From Halomonas alkaliantarctica (GTDB taxonomy: Bacteria > Pseudomonadota > Gammaproteobacteria > Pseudomonadales > Halomonadaceae), in NCBI RefSeq assembly GCF_029854215.1, contig NZ_CP122961.1, forward strand, positions 62,001-126,000: a stretch of 64,000 nt of DNA, read 5' to 3'. The notes under the pieces are model-generated. The model was not told the origin of the DNA, did not search any database, and was given only the letters and a program-made list of their open reading frames with translations. Shown here piece by piece: positions 1 to 9,502 of the stretch (position 1 is the first letter of the stretch; every line of letters starts with the position of its first letter). The position numbers and the translations under genes were made by a program.

Positions 1-1
1 A

Positions 2-355
2 ACGGCAACGCTAGCGGTTGGCCTAAGCGACGCCAACACCGGCGATAACCGCAACGCTTTGGCCCTGCAAAACCTGCAAGCTGAATCAATAGTCGGCGCT
101 AGCGCAACGGTCACCGGGGCGTATGCATCCATGGTTGGTGATGTCGGTAACCGTACTAATATTACACAAGTGAACTTGGATGCTAGGCAGGGGCTTACGG
201 ATCAGCTGACCGCTGTGCAACAGTCCGAGTCTGGGGTTAATTTAGACGAGGAAGCCGCTAACTTGATCCGTTACCAACAGTACTATCAGGCAAATGCGCG
301 TGTGATTGACACCGCAGGAACGCTGATGGATACCATCTTGAACCTGCGCGGTTAA
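2..355 (+). CDS. flgK: Flagellar hook-associated protein 1 FlgK, C-terminal end (5' partial)
   Basis: FlgK is the first hook-filament junction protein, exported through the flagellar secretion system. The frame is open from base 2, so the gene starts left of the window and only about the last 117 residues are present. The end carries the FlgK hallmark EEAANLIRYQQYYQANARV, followed by a terminal helix ending in LMDTILNLRG. This coiled-coil D0 segment is shared with FlgE, FlgL and flagellin. flgL follows after a 16-base gap in the same orientation, the usual flgK-flgL order. The stop is TAA at 353-355. Identification is secure from the C-terminus and its neighbour. Confidence 0.93.
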   Translation, partial: TATLAVGLSDANTGDNRNALALQNLQAESIVGASATVTGAYASMVGDVGNRTNITQVNLDARQGLTDQLTAVQQSESGVNLDEEAANLIRYQQYYQANARVIDTAGTLMDTILNLRG

Positions 356-371
356 TTCGGGAGCTTAAGTG

Positions 372-1598
372 ATGCGTATTAGTACCGTTACCATGTTCGA
401 GCAAAGCACGGCGTCTATGAACCGCCAGCAAAGCGATTTGATGAAAGTCAGTCAGCAGATCGCCAGTGGCAGACGCGTGGTTAACCCATCAGACGACCCC
501 CAGGCCGCCTCGCGGGCGGTTGGCGTGGATCAGGCGAAAGCGGTGACCGAGCAATATTCAGATTCGCGGGTTTCGGCGCGCAATTCGTTATCGCAAACCG
601 AGAGTATTTTAAACAGCATCAGTGATGCGATAACAAGTGCCAAAACTTTGTTGGTTCAGGCGTCTAGCGACACGCTAACTGACGCCAATCGTGAGTCAAT
701 CGCGAGTGAACTCAAAGGCGTTTATGAAACGATGCTAGGCCAAGCCAATGCCACCGATGGTAGTGGCCGGTACTTGTTTGGAGGTTATAAGGACAGCGAG
801 CCACCATTCGCTAAAGATGGTAATGAAAATGTGCAATATAAGGGCGACAGCAATACACGTGAACAGCGCGTCGATGCCTCGCGTTTGATGTCGGTAGCCG
901 ATAATGGCGAGACTATCTTTAAAAGCGTGGCTAGCGGTGCTGGCTACGTAGCCGAAGCCGACAATGCTAATACAGGTAATGTGACGTTTCGTGGGCCGCA
1001 GATCAATGATGTAAAAGATGCAACAGACTTCCGCATCACCTTTACCAGTGACAGCGAGTTCAGCATCGAAACATATGATAATGATAGTAATAGCTGGACT
1101 CCTGGCCCTACTGGCCAAACTTATAGTGGTGGCGATTCCCCTCAACAGATCGCCGTTGGGGGTATTTCAATTACTCTGGAAGGTACGCCCGCGGCCGGAG
1201 ACGAAATTCTGGTTGCCAAGTCAGGCGGTGATGTTCGCGGTGCTGATCTCTTCCGTACCATGGAAGAGGCTATTCGCGTATTAGAAAACCCTGCTGACAA
1301 TGCCACTAAGAAAGCCGATCAACGCAATACCCTGAATACAGCTATGCGCGACCTGGATAATAGTCTAGATAACGTCCTGACCGTGCGGGCCTCTGCAGGG
1401 GCTCGCTTGAATGAGCTTGATGTTATCGATTCGGTAGGCAGTAACCGAATGCTAAATTATGATCAAACGCTATCGGATTTAGTCGACCTGGATTACGCAG
1501 AAGCAATTTCTGAGTATAGTTTGCGACAAATCGGTATGCAGGCAGCGCAAAAAGCGTTCGTGGATATTAAAGGTTTATCGTTATTTAACTATATGTAA
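372..1598 (+). CDS. flgL: Flagellar hook-associated protein 3 FlgL
   Basis: FlgL is the second hook-filament junction protein, placed between FlgK and flagellin. The protein has 408 residues. The N-terminus begins MRISTVTMFEQSTASMNRQQ, the flagellin-like D0 helix, followed by QQIASGRRVVNPSDDPQAA, typical of the flagellin/FlgL family. The C-terminus ends in an amphipathic helix (AEAISEYSLRQIGMQAAQKA). The central region, about residues 150-300, is less conserved and faces outward. ATG 372 is preferred over the adjacent GTG 369 because it follows GGGAG at a good distance and gives the canonical MRI start. It is probably co-transcribed with flgK and ends at the terminator at 1626-1665. Confidence 0.95.
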   Translation: MRISTVTMFEQSTASMNRQQSDLMKVSQQIASGRRVVNPSDDPQAASRAVGVDQAKAVTEQYSDSRVSARNSLSQTESILNSISDAITSAKTLLVQASSDTLTDANRESIASELKGVYETMLGQANATDGSGRYLFGGYKDSEPPFAKDGNENVQYKGDSNTREQRVDASRLMSVADNGETIFKSVASGAGYVAEADNANTGNVTFRGPQINDVKDATDFRITFTSDSEFSIETYDNDSNSWTPGPTGQTYSGGDSPQQIAVGGISITLEGTPAAGDEILVAKSGGDVRGADLFRTMEEAIRVLENPADNATKKADQRNTLNTAMRDLDNSLDNVLTVRASAGARLNELDVIDSVGSNRMLNYDQTLSDLVDLDYAEAISEYSLRQIGMQAAQKAFVDIKGLSLFNYM

Positions 1599-1625
1599 CG
1601 AACTTCTAGTTCTTACGTGTTTTCA

Positions 1626-1665
1626 CTAAAATCCCCATGCTTTTTATTAAGCATGGGGATTTTAG
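1626..1665. terminator. Bidirectional intrinsic terminator between flgL and fliR
   Basis: A perfect 15-bp inverted repeat (arms 1626-1640 and 1651-1665) encloses a 10-base AT-rich loop. Two further A-T pairs can extend the stem inward. The arms begin and end in A/T runs, so each strand gives a GC stem followed by U-rich sequence. It sits between convergent flgL and fliR and overlaps the fliR stop codon, so it can terminate both operons. Confidence 0.85.
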
Positions 1666-2453
1666 TTTAAAGGAGCCAATGTCTCGATTAATTCCTGCAT
1701 AAATCCTAGCCCCTGGGTAAATAGCCTCTGCAAAAAGCGATTAATGTCGGTCATCAAAACCATCATTAATATAAGCCCCACGAGGAGAGAGGTAGGAAAG
1801 CCGATATTAAATACCGTGAGCTGCGGAGCCGAACGGTTCAGTATGCCCAGTGCCAGATTGATGGTAAGCAGTGAGCCCACCAGCGGTAACGCCAATAACA
1901 TACCCGAGGCAAAGATTGTTCCCGCATAGCGGGCGAGCAACTCAAATGCACCTGGGTTAAAGGTGCCAATACCAATGGGCAGCGTTTGGAAGCTCATAAT
2001 CAGGGTTTCAAGCACCATCAGGTGGCCATTCATCGCCAAAAACATGAGCAGGGTTATCATATAGAGAATACGTGACAGCACCATAATATTGGTGCCGCTC
2101 GACGTATCAAAAAAGCTCGCAAACGCGAGGCCCATTTGCAGGCCAATAAAATCCCCCGCAGCTTGAACAACCGCAAACATGATGTGCATAACGAGACCCA
2201 TCGCTAAGCCGATTAGGATCTGTTCGATCATCACTCCGATCCCAGCCCATGACATGATGGCAATATCAGGCATGGCCGGTAAAATCGGCGCAATGACAAT
2301 GGCAATGAGGGCAGCAAGGCCCACTTTAGCTTGGTTAGGAACGCTGGAGTGGCCCCACAAAGGTGAGGCTGCCATGAAAGCAGTAATGCGCGCAAACGGC
2401 CATAAAAAAGCCACCAACCACCCCTGCAGTTGTGCGAAAGTGACTTCCACCAT
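1662..2453 (-). CDS. fliR: Flagellar export apparatus protein FliR
   Basis: FliR is a membrane subunit of the flagellar type III export gate (FliP5-FliQ4-FliR1). The protein has 263 residues, the normal length, with about six hydrophobic segments. Family features include FARITAFMAASPLWGH near the N-terminus, QMGLAFASFFDTSSGT in the middle and LGILNRSAPQLTVFNIGFP near the C-terminus. The latter two are classic FliR/SctT signatures. It is the last gene of the minus-strand fliLMNOPQR run, four bases after fliQ. The stop lies inside the terminator hairpin. Confidence 0.96.
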   Translation of the reverse strand: MVEVTFAQLQGWLVAFLWPFARITAFMAASPLWGHSSVPNQAKVGLAALIAIVIAPILPAMPDIAIMSWAGIGVMIEQILIGLAMGLVMHIMFAVVQAAGDFIGLQMGLAFASFFDTSSGTNIMVLSRILYMITLLMFLAMNGHLMVLETLIMSFQTLPIGIGTFNPGAFELLARYAGTIFASGMLLALPLVGSLLTINLALGILNRSAPQLTVFNIGFPTSLLVGLILMMVLMTDINRFLQRLFTQGLGFMQELIETLAPLN

Positions 2454-2457
2454 AGCG

Positions 2458-2727
2458 CTACATCACCATGCTAGGGATGTTGGTAAATAGGCGGTGAGTA
2501 AAGTCGGTAATCAATCCAATCAGCCAGGGGCCAGCTAATACCAGCACCGTAAATACCGCTAGAATTTTAGGGATAAAAGTTAGCGTCATTTCATTTATCT
2601 GGGTCGCAGCTTGAAACAAGCTGATGATAAGGCCGGTGAATAGCGCCGCAAGTAGCATGGGACCAGCAAGGAGAAGCGTTACACGCATACCTTGGTAAGC
2701 AATGCTCATCACCATTTCAGGGGTCAT
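2458..2727 (-). CDS. fliQ: Flagellar export apparatus protein FliQ
   Basis: FliQ is a small two-helix export-gate subunit. The protein has 89 residues, the expected length. It starts MTPEMVMSIAYQGMRVTLLL and contains QAATQINEMTLTFIPKILAV, the FliQ/SctS signature. Two transmembrane hairpin segments lie at about residues 15-40 and 50-75. It stands between fliP (85-base gap) and fliR (four-base gap) in the conserved fliPQR order. Confidence 0.96.
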   Translation of the reverse strand: MTPEMVMSIAYQGMRVTLLLAGPMLLAALFTGLIISLFQAATQINEMTLTFIPKILAVFTVLVLAGPWLIGLITDFTHRLFTNIPSMVM

Positions 2728-2812
2728 AGCTGTGATCCTCTGTGTCGTATAAACGACGTGTCAAATAAAACGACGCGACCTACTCCAGCAATAAAGCCAT
2801 CTCTATGAAGCG

Positions 2813-3562
2813 CTATATCATGTAAAAGCTTTCTGCCATCGAACCAATAATAAGCTGCCAGCCATCCACTAAAATGAACAGCATTAGCTTAAAAGGTAAC
2901 GAAATGGTAATGGGTGGCACCATCATCATGCCTAGCGCCATCAGGGTACTGGCTACTACTAGGTCGATGATTAAAAATGGGATAAAAATAGTGAAGCCAA
3001 TTTGGAACGCTGTTTTAAGCTCGCTAGTGACGTAAGAGGGCAATAACACTCGCATGGGTAACTCATCCGGGCCTTGCATCGGCCCTATATCCGCCAAGCG
3101 AACGAACAGAGCCAGGTCGGGTTCACGGGTTTGGGCAAGCATGAATTCGCGAAATGGTTGCTGGGCAATTAGCAAAAATTCTTCAAAATTAATTGTTTCA
3201 TTCGTCAGCGGCACCCAGGCGTTGTCATACACCTGTGCCAATACTGGCGACATGATAAAAAAAGTTAAAAATAGCGCTATCCCCAAGAGTACTTGGTTGG
3301 GCGGGGTTGCCTGGGTACCCATTGCCGTGCGTAATAGGCTAAGCACAATGATGATACGCGTGAAGCTCGTCATCATTAGCAGCATGGAGGGTAAAAACGC
3401 TAGCGAGCTTAGGAAGAGCAATGTTTGCAGCGAAAGCGACCACTGCTGTCCGCCATCTTCTAGCGGCTGCGAAATAATACCGGGGATCTGTTGTGCATTC
3501 ACTGGGCCTGCGATGAAGCACGCGACAACAACGGCTAGCCACAGTGAGAGCGGCTTAGCCAT
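2813..3562 (-). CDS. fliP: Flagellar export apparatus protein FliP
   Basis: FliP forms the pentameric core of the export gate. From ATG 3562 the protein has 249 residues, close to the usual 245-250. It begins with a signal peptide ([16 protein letters not shown]...GPVNA). Later motifs are [20 protein letters not shown] and, near the C-terminus, [20 protein letters not shown], both FliP hallmarks. The frame is also open to ATG 3640, which overlaps the fliO stop as ATGA and would add 26 residues ahead of the signal peptide. I prefer 3562 because of the signal peptide, a GAAGAG SD-like element four bases upstream and family length, but 3640 cannot be excluded. Confidence 0.93.
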   Translation of the reverse strand: MAKPLSLWLAVVVACFIAGPVNAQQIPGIISQPLEDGGQQWSLSLQTLLFLSSLAFLPSMLLMMTSFTRIIIVLSLLRTAMGTQATPPNQVLLGIALFLTFFIMSPVLAQVYDNAWVPLTNETINFEEFLLIAQQPFREFMLAQTREPDLALFVRLADIGPMQGPDELPMRVLLPSYVTSELKTAFQIGFTIFIPFLIIDLVVASTLMALGMMMVPPITISLPFKLMLFILVDGWQLIIGSMAESFYMI

Positions 3563-3636
3563 TTTGCTCTTCAAAACAATGTTCTTCAAATCAATGCTCT
3601 TACAAGCACAGGGCCAAGAAAGGTGCATCCATTGCC

Positions 3637-4080
3637 TCATGGCGTGTGATGTGGTTCGGTGGGTGCGGATGAATCGCGGCGGCGACCTGCGGCTAGCGCT
3701 TTGGATAAGCGACGCGAAAAGCCTGAGGAAGGCGGAGTCGATGCCGTTGCCGGGGGAGCTTCTGGCGCCGGTCGCTCGTGGAGCTTTGTAATTCGCCCAC
3801 CACCCACACCAACGACCAGCCAGGTATCTTCTACTTCGACAATCACAATACGCTCACGATTGCCCACAGCAGTGCTACCGACAACGCGCAGGTGAGCGCC
3901 ATGGCGAGTGGTATGGTTGCTCCAGCGCTTTAAAAGCGCCGTGCAGATTAAAATGATCACTATGACGAGGGCTAGAGCCGCGGCTGTCTTGCCTAAAACA
4001 GCCATGCCTATCAATGCCTCGCCACCGTTACCTAATGCATCGAGCGATCCATTTTGTGACGCGGGGGTTGCAACGCTCAT
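3637..4080 (-). CDS. fliO: Flagellar biosynthesis protein FliO
   Basis: FliO is a single-pass membrane protein that assists FliP ring assembly. The protein has 147 residues. One strong transmembrane segment (about residues 32-50, [17 protein letters not shown]) is followed by a cytoplasmic domain with [20 protein letters not shown], the typical FliO pattern. The C-terminal tail is rich in Pro, Ala, Arg and Ser and looks disordered. Its start overlaps the fliN stop by four bases and its end overlaps the open frame in front of fliP, indicating translational coupling. FliO is poorly conserved in sequence, so position carries part of the weight. Confidence 0.9.
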   Translation of the reverse strand: MSVATPASQNGSLDALGNGGEALIGMAVLGKTAAALALVIVIILICTALLKRWSNHTTRHGAHLRVVGSTAVGNRERIVIVEVEDTWLVVGVGGGRITKLHERPAPEAPPATASTPPSSGFSRRLSKALAAGRRRDSSAPTEPHHTP

Positions 4081-4601
4081 CGGTTCAATTTATGAATACG
4101 TTCAGAAGGTGTGATGATTTCAGTAATACGAATACCGTACTTATCTTCGATCACGACAACTTCGCCTTGAGCAATCAAGTAACCGTTAATCAAAATATCC
4201 ATTGGCTCACCGGCAAGACCTTCAAGCTCAATGACAGACCCTTGCGCCAACTCCAGCAACTGCTTAATAGTTAGTTTTGTGCGGCCAAGTTCCACGGTGA
4301 GTTTCACCGGGATATCCATGATCATCTCTAGCTCACGCGCCTGCGATGAGCCGCTGTCAGGACTCAACGGACGGAAGATGTCTTCACTCGCTGCTTTCGC
4401 TGCAGGTGCCTTTGGTTCTGGTGTAGCGGTTGTTTCTTCTTCGCTCTCTTCGGCGGATTCCTGCTCCGCCATCGCGGCTGCCCAAGGATCTTCCTCTTCG
4501 CTAGCAGCATCGGCGCTGGATGTAGGCTCTTCTTGCTCGGACATGGCATCCGCCCAATCGTCGTCAGAGACGTTCTGATCAGGCTTATTGGGATCAGTCA
4601 T
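4077..4601 (-). CDS. fliN: Flagellar motor switch protein FliN
   Basis: FliN forms the lower C-ring with FliM and binds FliH. The protein has 174 residues, longer than the 137 of E. coli. The extra length is an acidic, low-complexity N-terminus (about residues 1-90, with two DPWAAAM/DDWADAM-like blocks). The SpoA/SURF domain follows: MDIPVKLTVELGRTKLTIK, then EPMDILINGYLIAQGEVVVI and IRITEIITPSERI. It overlaps both fliM and fliO by four bases. Extended acidic N-termini occur in other proteobacterial FliN proteins; their role is unclear. Confidence 0.95.
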   Translation of the reverse strand: MTDPNKPDQNVSDDDWADAMSEQEEPTSSADAASEEEDPWAAAMAEQESAEESEEETTATPEPKAPAAKAASEDIFRPLSPDSGSSQARELEMIMDIPVKLTVELGRTKLTIKQLLELAQGSVIELEGLAGEPMDILINGYLIAQGEVVVIEDKYGIRITEIITPSERIHKLNR

Positions 4602-5653
4602 GCTTTGGATTCCTTGGCTTTCTGTCGCGTAGACCCTTTAATAAAGTCCTTGGACGATGCGTTATTCATAGCGGCATGGTCAATCATATGTAAAACACGC
4701 AGTGCATGCTGTTGACGCTGACTACCGTATTCACACTCCATAACGGGAACCCCATCAACGCTGGCTGTGATAGAGCTCGGAATGTCTAACGGTAGCACGT
4801 CGCCTTTCTTCAACCCCATTACATGGGCGATACGGCTGGGTATTTGAGCAAATTCAGCAACCAGTTCTACTTCTGACTGACGTAGCTCACTCGCCATACG
4901 GCGCGACCAACTGCCATCTTGGTCGTGGTTACTATCATTGATCGGGTTGGCCAGTAAATCACGCAATGGCTCGATCATGGCGTAAGGCATACATATCTGA
5001 AAATTACTCGATAGGTTGCCGACTTCGATATTGAACTTGGTATTCACCACAATTTCATTGGGTGAGTTGGTAATGTTGGCAAACTTTGACTGTACTTCTG
5101 AGCGTAAAAAACTGACATCCAGCGGATAAACGACTTTCCAGGCCTCTTGGTATGCCTCAATAGCGAGATTGAGCAGGCGCTGGATAATACGCTGTTCAGT
5201 ATTGGTGAATTCTCGACCGTCCGATTTAGTCACAAAGCGACCGTCACCACCGAAAAGGTTATCCACCACCATAAAAACGAGATTGGGGGGGAATACTACG
5301 AGCGCTGAACCCCGCAGTGGCTTCATCGACACAATGTTCAGGTTGGTAGGCACGGGAACATTACGCGAAAACTCGCTAAAGCTCTGATAGCGAACGGACT
5401 CTACGGTAATGTCCGCGCTACGCCGCAATAGGTTAAACAGGCCAGTACGAAAGTAGCGCGCAAAGCGCTCGTTGATAAAATCAAGCGCATGCAAACGCTC
5501 ACGAATAACGCGATGCTGGGTCGACGGATCGTAAGGGCGAACTCGGGTTTCATCCGACGCAGGGGAAGATGAAGCCGATGGCTCATCATCGCCGCTAACG
5601 CCCTTTAACAGGGCATCAATTTCTTCCTGGGACAGTAGATCGTCCTGTGACAT
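4598..5653 (-). CDS. fliM: Flagellar motor switch protein FliM
   Basis: FliM is the C-ring subunit that binds phosphorylated CheY and sets rotation direction. The protein has 351 residues. The CheY-P docking motif is intact at the N-terminus (DDLLSQEEIDALLKGV). The middle CheC-like domain includes RYFRTGLFNLLRRSADITVE, and a C-terminal SpoA domain has LKKGDVLPLDIP. The last about 25 residues are basic. It sits 21 bases after fliL and overlaps fliN by four bases. An intact docking motif agrees with the presence of cheY and cheZ at 31.8-33.0 kb. Confidence 0.97.
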   Translation of the reverse strand: MSQDDLLSQEEIDALLKGVSGDDEPSASSSPASDETRVRPYDPSTQHRVIRERLHALDFINERFARYFRTGLFNLLRRSADITVESVRYQSFSEFSRNVPVPTNLNIVSMKPLRGSALVVFPPNLVFMVVDNLFGGDGRFVTKSDGREFTNTEQRIIQRLLNLAIEAYQEAWKVVYPLDVSFLRSEVQSKFANITNSPNEIVVNTKFNIEVGNLSSNFQICMPYAMIEPLRDLLANPINDSNHDQDGSWSRRMASELRQSEVELVAEFAQIPSRIAHVMGLKKGDVLPLDIPSSITASVDGVPVMECEYGSQRQQHALRVLHMIDHAAMNNASSKDFIKGSTRQKAKESKA

Positions 5654-5674
5654 GAACGGCTCCAGTTCCCGAGG

Positions 5675-6151
5675 TTATTGCACAATAAATTCGGTGAATA
5701 AAACTTCACGCAAATCAAGCGGCGGCTGATTTTCCGTCAGCGGGACGTTGAGTCGATCAACAATTGCTTGTGCTAGCTGCTGCTTACCTTCAGATGAGGT
5801 CAGCTCATCAGCCTGCTTGCCGGATAGTAGCATTAACAAACGGCTACGCACTTGGGGCATGTGTTCTTCTAGAATCGCTTTACTTTCCTCATCACCCAAA
5901 CGCAGAGTTACGCCTGTATAGAGTAAGCGTGAGCCATAGCTATCATCGGCAAGATTGACGGTAAAGGGTTCAATACGCATGAAAATAGGCGACTCAAGCT
6001 CCATTGCCTGCTGCATCTCTGCGTCTTCCGAACCGTCATCACGCTGATCCATTACCATATATATAGCTACTGCTGCGCCTGCTGACGACAGCAAGACCAG
6101 GATAATCATTATCCAGAGTAGTTTTTTTGATCCGCCGCTTTTTTCTGCCAT
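5675..6151 (-). CDS. fliL: Flagellar basal body-associated protein FliL
   Basis: FliL is an inner-membrane protein that surrounds and supports the stator units. The protein has 158 residues: a short cytoplasmic start (MAEKSGGSKK), one transmembrane helix (about 11-32) and a periplasmic domain with EPFTVNLADDSYGSRLLYTG and a C-terminal LREVLFTEFIVQ, both FliL features. It is the first gene of fliLMNOPQR. The 172-base gap separating it from fliK suggests a second promoter. With two stator pairs encoded in this window, this FliL may serve both. Confidence 0.94.
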   Translation of the reverse strand: MAEKSGGSKKLLWIMIILVLLSSAGAAVAIYMVMDQRDDGSEDAEMQQAMELESPIFMRIEPFTVNLADDSYGSRLLYTGVTLRLGDEESKAILEEHMPQVRSRLLMLLSGKQADELTSSEGKQQLAQAIVDRLNVPLTENQPPLDLREVLFTEFIVQ

Positions 6152-6232
6152 TTGCGATTCCTGTGAACTCCATGCGTATCACTAGCAACGTATTATGCCT
6201 ATCGCGCATGCTGGTGATGAAATGAACAGGCT

Positions 6233-6259
6233 CATTTGGCAAGCCTATCTTTTGGTTTA
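6233..6259 (-). promoter_or_regulatory. Weak sigma-28-like promoter candidate in the fliK-fliL gap
   Basis: The 172-base fliK-fliL gap (6152-6323) holds no gene. On the minus strand TAAA (6256-6259) is followed after 15 bases by GCCAAATG. Spacing and the TAAA and GCC parts fit sigma-28, but only four of eight -10 bases match, so this is tentative. No terminator-like hairpin was seen in the gap. Confidence 0.22.
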
Positions 6260-6323
6260 GCTATTTCACGTAAGCACTCATGTGCCTGGTACCAGAATAA
6301 GAGTACAAATTCAGGCCCTTCGC

Positions 6324-7628
6324 TTAAGCATAAAGGTCTACGCGTCCATCCAGTATCAATGGGCTGCTTCCAGCGCCTTGTGTTGCTTCATCCAAACCAA
6401 TATCGCCGCCGTCACCGCCCGCTTTAGTGCCTTGTTTACCGCTTGACTGGGCAAAGCCCTGGGCGTTGGGGTCACGCTGCTCGCCAACCGATGTCTCGCC
6501 GAGCGATATGCCTTGCTCAGCCAGCGCTTCCCTTAGCTGGGGGATCGCGTGTTCGAGCACTTGTCGCACCTGTGCATGGGCCGACAAAAAGTGTGCTTGA
6601 GCTCCCTGCTCGCCAAATTTTAGTGAGATAGAAAGTGGTCCTAGTTCTGCCGGGTTCAACTGCATTTGGACATGCTGTTCGCCCCCGCGCTGTGAAATCT
6701 GCACCAACTGCTGGCTTAGCTGTTGTGGCCAGGCGGGGTTCGTTAGAGGTGTTGTCAAAGTGGCAGCTGTTGGGCTGGCCGTGGGAGCAAACCCTTGTGC
6801 TGCTGGCGACGAGGGTAACGAACCACCGGCGCTTAAAGAGAATCCAGAGAGTAAGTGCTCACCTGCTGGAGTTCCTTTAGGTGCTCCCTCTACGGTCATT
6901 AGAGCGCCCATGAGCGCCTCACCACTGACTTGAGAGACTGCACTGCCAGTGTTGATTTGAGTGAAGAAAATATCAGGCTGTGGTCTTGGGGCTGCCTGGA
7001 GCTCAACGACAGGCGAGCGCGCATTGGCTAATCGAGCCGTCTCTGCAGGTAGTGGGTTGGTGCTCTGTTGCTGGCCCACCAGGACATGTAATGCTGAGAC
7101 CAGCTGGGCAGCTTCCGTTTGATTAATATTTAGCTGTTCGGCAACCGCCTCCAGCGCCGCCGGAGTTAAGGGGGACTCCAGCTGCGCTTCAGGGCTACTT
7201 TCAGAAAAGGAGGCCATCAGTGCAAGACGGCTAGCAATTTCGTCAAGGGGCGTTGATGCCTCTCCACTAAGGCCTAGCGTGTCTACGCGGATGTCTGAGT
7301 TCGATAACTGAAGCTGAGCCAACAGGTCGGATAAGTCGCTCTCACTGACGTCAAGACCCAGAGTTTCAAGTAGAGCGCTCAAATCTTCTACGTCAGCTCC
7401 TAATGCGTCTGATAAAAGAGTACCGAGTGTTTTTAGCTGCCCTTGCTGAAGCGGCGCCTGGGAGGCGCTAGTTTCACTAAGCATCCGCGCTGGTAAACGT
7501 TGAGCATCAGATGCTTGTAACAGCGTTTGATGAAATAAACCGTTGGTTGAGTCTTGTCGGCTGAAAGCGCCTTGAGACTGCGTCTGAGGCGAACTTTGGC
7601 TGACTGAAAGCAACTGTTGAATATTCAT
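6324..7628 (-). CDS. fliK: Flagellar hook-length control protein FliK
   Basis: FliK measures hook length and switches export specificity through FlhB. The protein has 434 residues. The long N-terminal and middle part is low complexity, rich in Gln, Ser, Ala and Leu, as expected for the ruler region. The conserved C-terminal domain (about residues 300-400) contains QQLSQQLVQISQRGGEQHVQ and QLNPAELGPLSISLKFGEQ, the FliK hallmark. The end is Gly-rich. It lies between fliJ (19-base gap) and fliL, as in enteric bacteria. A second, divergent FliK-like gene lies at 17070-18326, so two ruler-type proteins are encoded here. Confidence 0.94.
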   Translation of the reverse strand: MNIQQLLSVSQSSPQTQSQGAFSRQDSTNGLFHQTLLQASDAQRLPARMLSETSASQAPLQQGQLKTLGTLLSDALGADVEDLSALLETLGLDVSESDLSDLLAQLQLSNSDIRVDTLGLSGEASTPLDEIASRLALMASFSESSPEAQLESPLTPAALEAVAEQLNINQTEAAQLVSALHVLVGQQQSTNPLPAETARLANARSPVVELQAAPRPQPDIFFTQINTGSAVSQVSGEALMGALMTVEGAPKGTPAGEHLLSGFSLSAGGSLPSSPAAQGFAPTASPTAATLTTPLTNPAWPQQLSQQLVQISQRGGEQHVQMQLNPAELGPLSISLKFGEQGAQAHFLSAHAQVRQVLEHAIPQLREALAEQGISLGETSVGEQRDPNAQGFAQSSGKQGTKAGGDGGDIGLDEATQGAGSSPLILDGRVDLYA

Positions 7629-7647
7629 ATTCAGTTCCCTGACACCG

Positions 7648-8100
7648 CTAATGCGGAGTGTCGTTATGCTGACGAGCCGCGCGGCTTGTCACCAGATCAT
7701 CGTTAGTTTTTTGTTCATGACGCTCACTGCGACGGTGCTCTTCTAATAGACGACGCGACGCCAGTGTATCGTAGGAAGACAGCTTTCGCTGCTCTTGTTG
7801 CCAGTTCTTTTTGCTCTGTTCAACACTTGCCTTTTGAGATGCTAACGCTTGGCGGGCGCGACTTAGGGCTGCGTCCAAAGAGGCTAGGAACTGTTGATAA
7901 TTGTACATGGTGGCGGGGTCAATGCCGTCACTCATCGCTTTTTGCAAACGCTCTGCGTATTCTGCCCGATAGGTCAACAGCGACTGTAACTGAGCGGTCG
8001 TTTGCTGCTCCGTTTGTCGCTCTTGAGCCAGTGTCTTGCCGGCTTGATCGCGGGCGCCTCTGGCTAAGTCGGTCAACATTTCGAGCTGTGAATTGCTCAT
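7648..8100 (-). CDS. fliJ: Flagellar export protein FliJ
   Basis: FliJ is the coiled-coil stalk of the export ATPase and an escort for export chaperones. The protein has 150 residues, predicted almost all helical with heptad-like Leu/Ala spacing, rich in Gln, Arg and Glu. It contains [20 protein letters not shown], typical of the family. ATG 8100 overlaps the fliI stop as ATGA, which fixes the start; a longer open frame upstream lies inside fliI and is not needed. Sequence conservation in FliJ is low, but length, helicity and position agree. Confidence 0.92.
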   Translation of the reverse strand: MSNSQLEMLTDLARGARDQAGKTLAQERQTEQQTTAQLQSLLTYRAEYAERLQKAMSDGIDPATMYNYQQFLASLDAALSRARQALASQKASVEQSKKNWQQEQRKLSSYDTLASRRLLEEHRRSERHEQKTNDDLVTSRAARQHNDTPH

Positions 8101-9491
8101 GCGCGTCCTCCTACTAGGGCATGCAGCGCTTGGCGAGCATCGGCAAGCGTCGCACACTCATCAATATTCTGTTGCAGGAAGTTTTCTAATGATGGGAAGC
8201 GTTTCACTGCCTCATCGAGCTGAGGATCATGACCAGGGCTATAGGCCCCCACGCTGATAAGATCTCGGTTACGCTGGTAGCGTGAGAACAGTTGCTTGAA
8301 GACCCGTGCTTCCAGGAGCTGATCGGACGAGGCAATCGATGTCATTGCACGGCTAATCGAGGCTTCAATATCGATTGCCGGATAATGACCGGCTTCCGCC
8401 AATGTTCTCGATAACACGATGTGCCCGTCTAGAATGGCGCGAGCAGAATCGGCAATAGGATCCTGTTGGTCATCACCCTCCGTTAGAACGGTATAAAATG
8501 CCGTAATGGAACCACCGCCACGCTCAGCGTTACCTGCACGCTCCACTAGCCCAGGCAGTTTGGCAAACACCGACGGCGGATAACCTTTAGTAGCGGGTGG
8601 CTCACCAATGGCCAGGGCAATTTCCCGCTGCGCCATGGCATAGCGCGTCAGTGAGTCCATAATCAGCAGAACATCGCGACCTTCGTCACGAAAGCCTTCT
8701 GCCAGGCGTGTCGCATAAGCAGCACCCTGCAGCCGCTGTAACGGCGAGGTGTCAGCGGGAGCGGCGACGACAACAGCGCGTCGTCGTCCTTCAGGGCCTA
8801 AAATATTATCGATAAAGTCCTGCACTTCACGGCCCCGCTCACCAATCAAGCCAACCACAATCACATCGGCCTTGGTGTAGCGTGCCATCATGCCTAGCAG
8901 CACTGATTTACCTACCCCAGAGCCTGCAAAAAGCCCCATTCGCTGACCTCGACCTACGCAGAGCAGTGCGTTAATAGCGCGAATCCCGACGTCGATTTGC
9001 GCATCAATTGGCGCGCGAGAAAGTGGGTTGAGCGGTGGTGAACTGAGTGTTGCCCGAGGTATCTCTTCGATGCTCTCACGATCATCAAGCGGATTACCGT
9101 TGCCATCCAGAACACGGCCCAGCAGGTTATCGCCTATAGGAAAGCGGCGTGCGCTATTGTTGCCGCTCTCATCCAGAGGTGCGACGCGCGCGCCAGGCAT
9201 CAGCCCAATGACCTCTTCCAAGGGCATCAGAAATAGCTTGTCGCCAGCAAAGCCGACGACCTCTGCTTCAGCATGCCTATCGCTGTCGGTTAAGCGACCG
9301 TCGCTGCCTGGCAATTCAATCCGACAGGCGCTACCCACGGCTACACGAAGACCAACCACCTCAATCACCATACCCGTCGCACGAATAACGCGGCCGCTAT
9401 TGCGGTAGCGAGGCAGATGGCTGACACGCTGCTGTGTGCGTCGCAATGCCTTATTCCAACGATGTTGATGGGGACAGGTGGTATCTGCCAT
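8097..9491 (-). CDS. fliI: Flagellum-specific ATPase FliI
   Basis: FliI is the F1-beta-like ATPase that energises flagellar protein export. The protein has 464 residues. The Walker A motif is AGSGVGKS within [20 protein letters not shown] (about residues 163-182). Walker B is [20 protein letters not shown]. The family signature [20 protein letters not shown] follows. The N-terminal beta-barrel and C-terminal helical domains are complete. It is 11 bases downstream of fliH, its regulator, and overlaps fliJ by four bases. Confidence 0.97.
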   Translation of the reverse strand: MADTTCPHQHRWNKALRRTQQRVSHLPRYRNSGRVIRATGMVIEVVGLRVAVGSACRIELPGSDGRLTDSDRHAEAEVVGFAGDKLFLMPLEEVIGLMPGARVAPLDESGNNSARRFPIGDNLLGRVLDGNGNPLDDRESIEEIPRATLSSPPLNPLSRAPIDAQIDVGIRAINALLCVGRGQRMGLFAGSGVGKSVLLGMMARYTKADVIVVGLIGERGREVQDFIDNILGPEGRRRAVVVAAPADTSPLQRLQGAAYATRLAEGFRDEGRDVLLIMDSLTRYAMAQREIALAIGEPPATKGYPPSVFAKLPGLVERAGNAERGGGSITAFYTVLTEGDDQQDPIADSARAILDGHIVLSRTLAEAGHYPAIDIEASISRAMTSIASSDQLLEARVFKQLFSRYQRNRDLISVGAYSPGHDPQLDEAVKRFPSLENFLQQNIDECATLADARQALHALVGGRA

Positions 9492-9502
9492 AGCGTATCC
9501 GC

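Noticed and set aside
6265..6283. Possible sigma-54 promoter upstream of fliL
   Set aside because: GG and GC elements are present but separated by nine rather than ten bases, and the flanks do not match; FlhDC-type control also argues against it.
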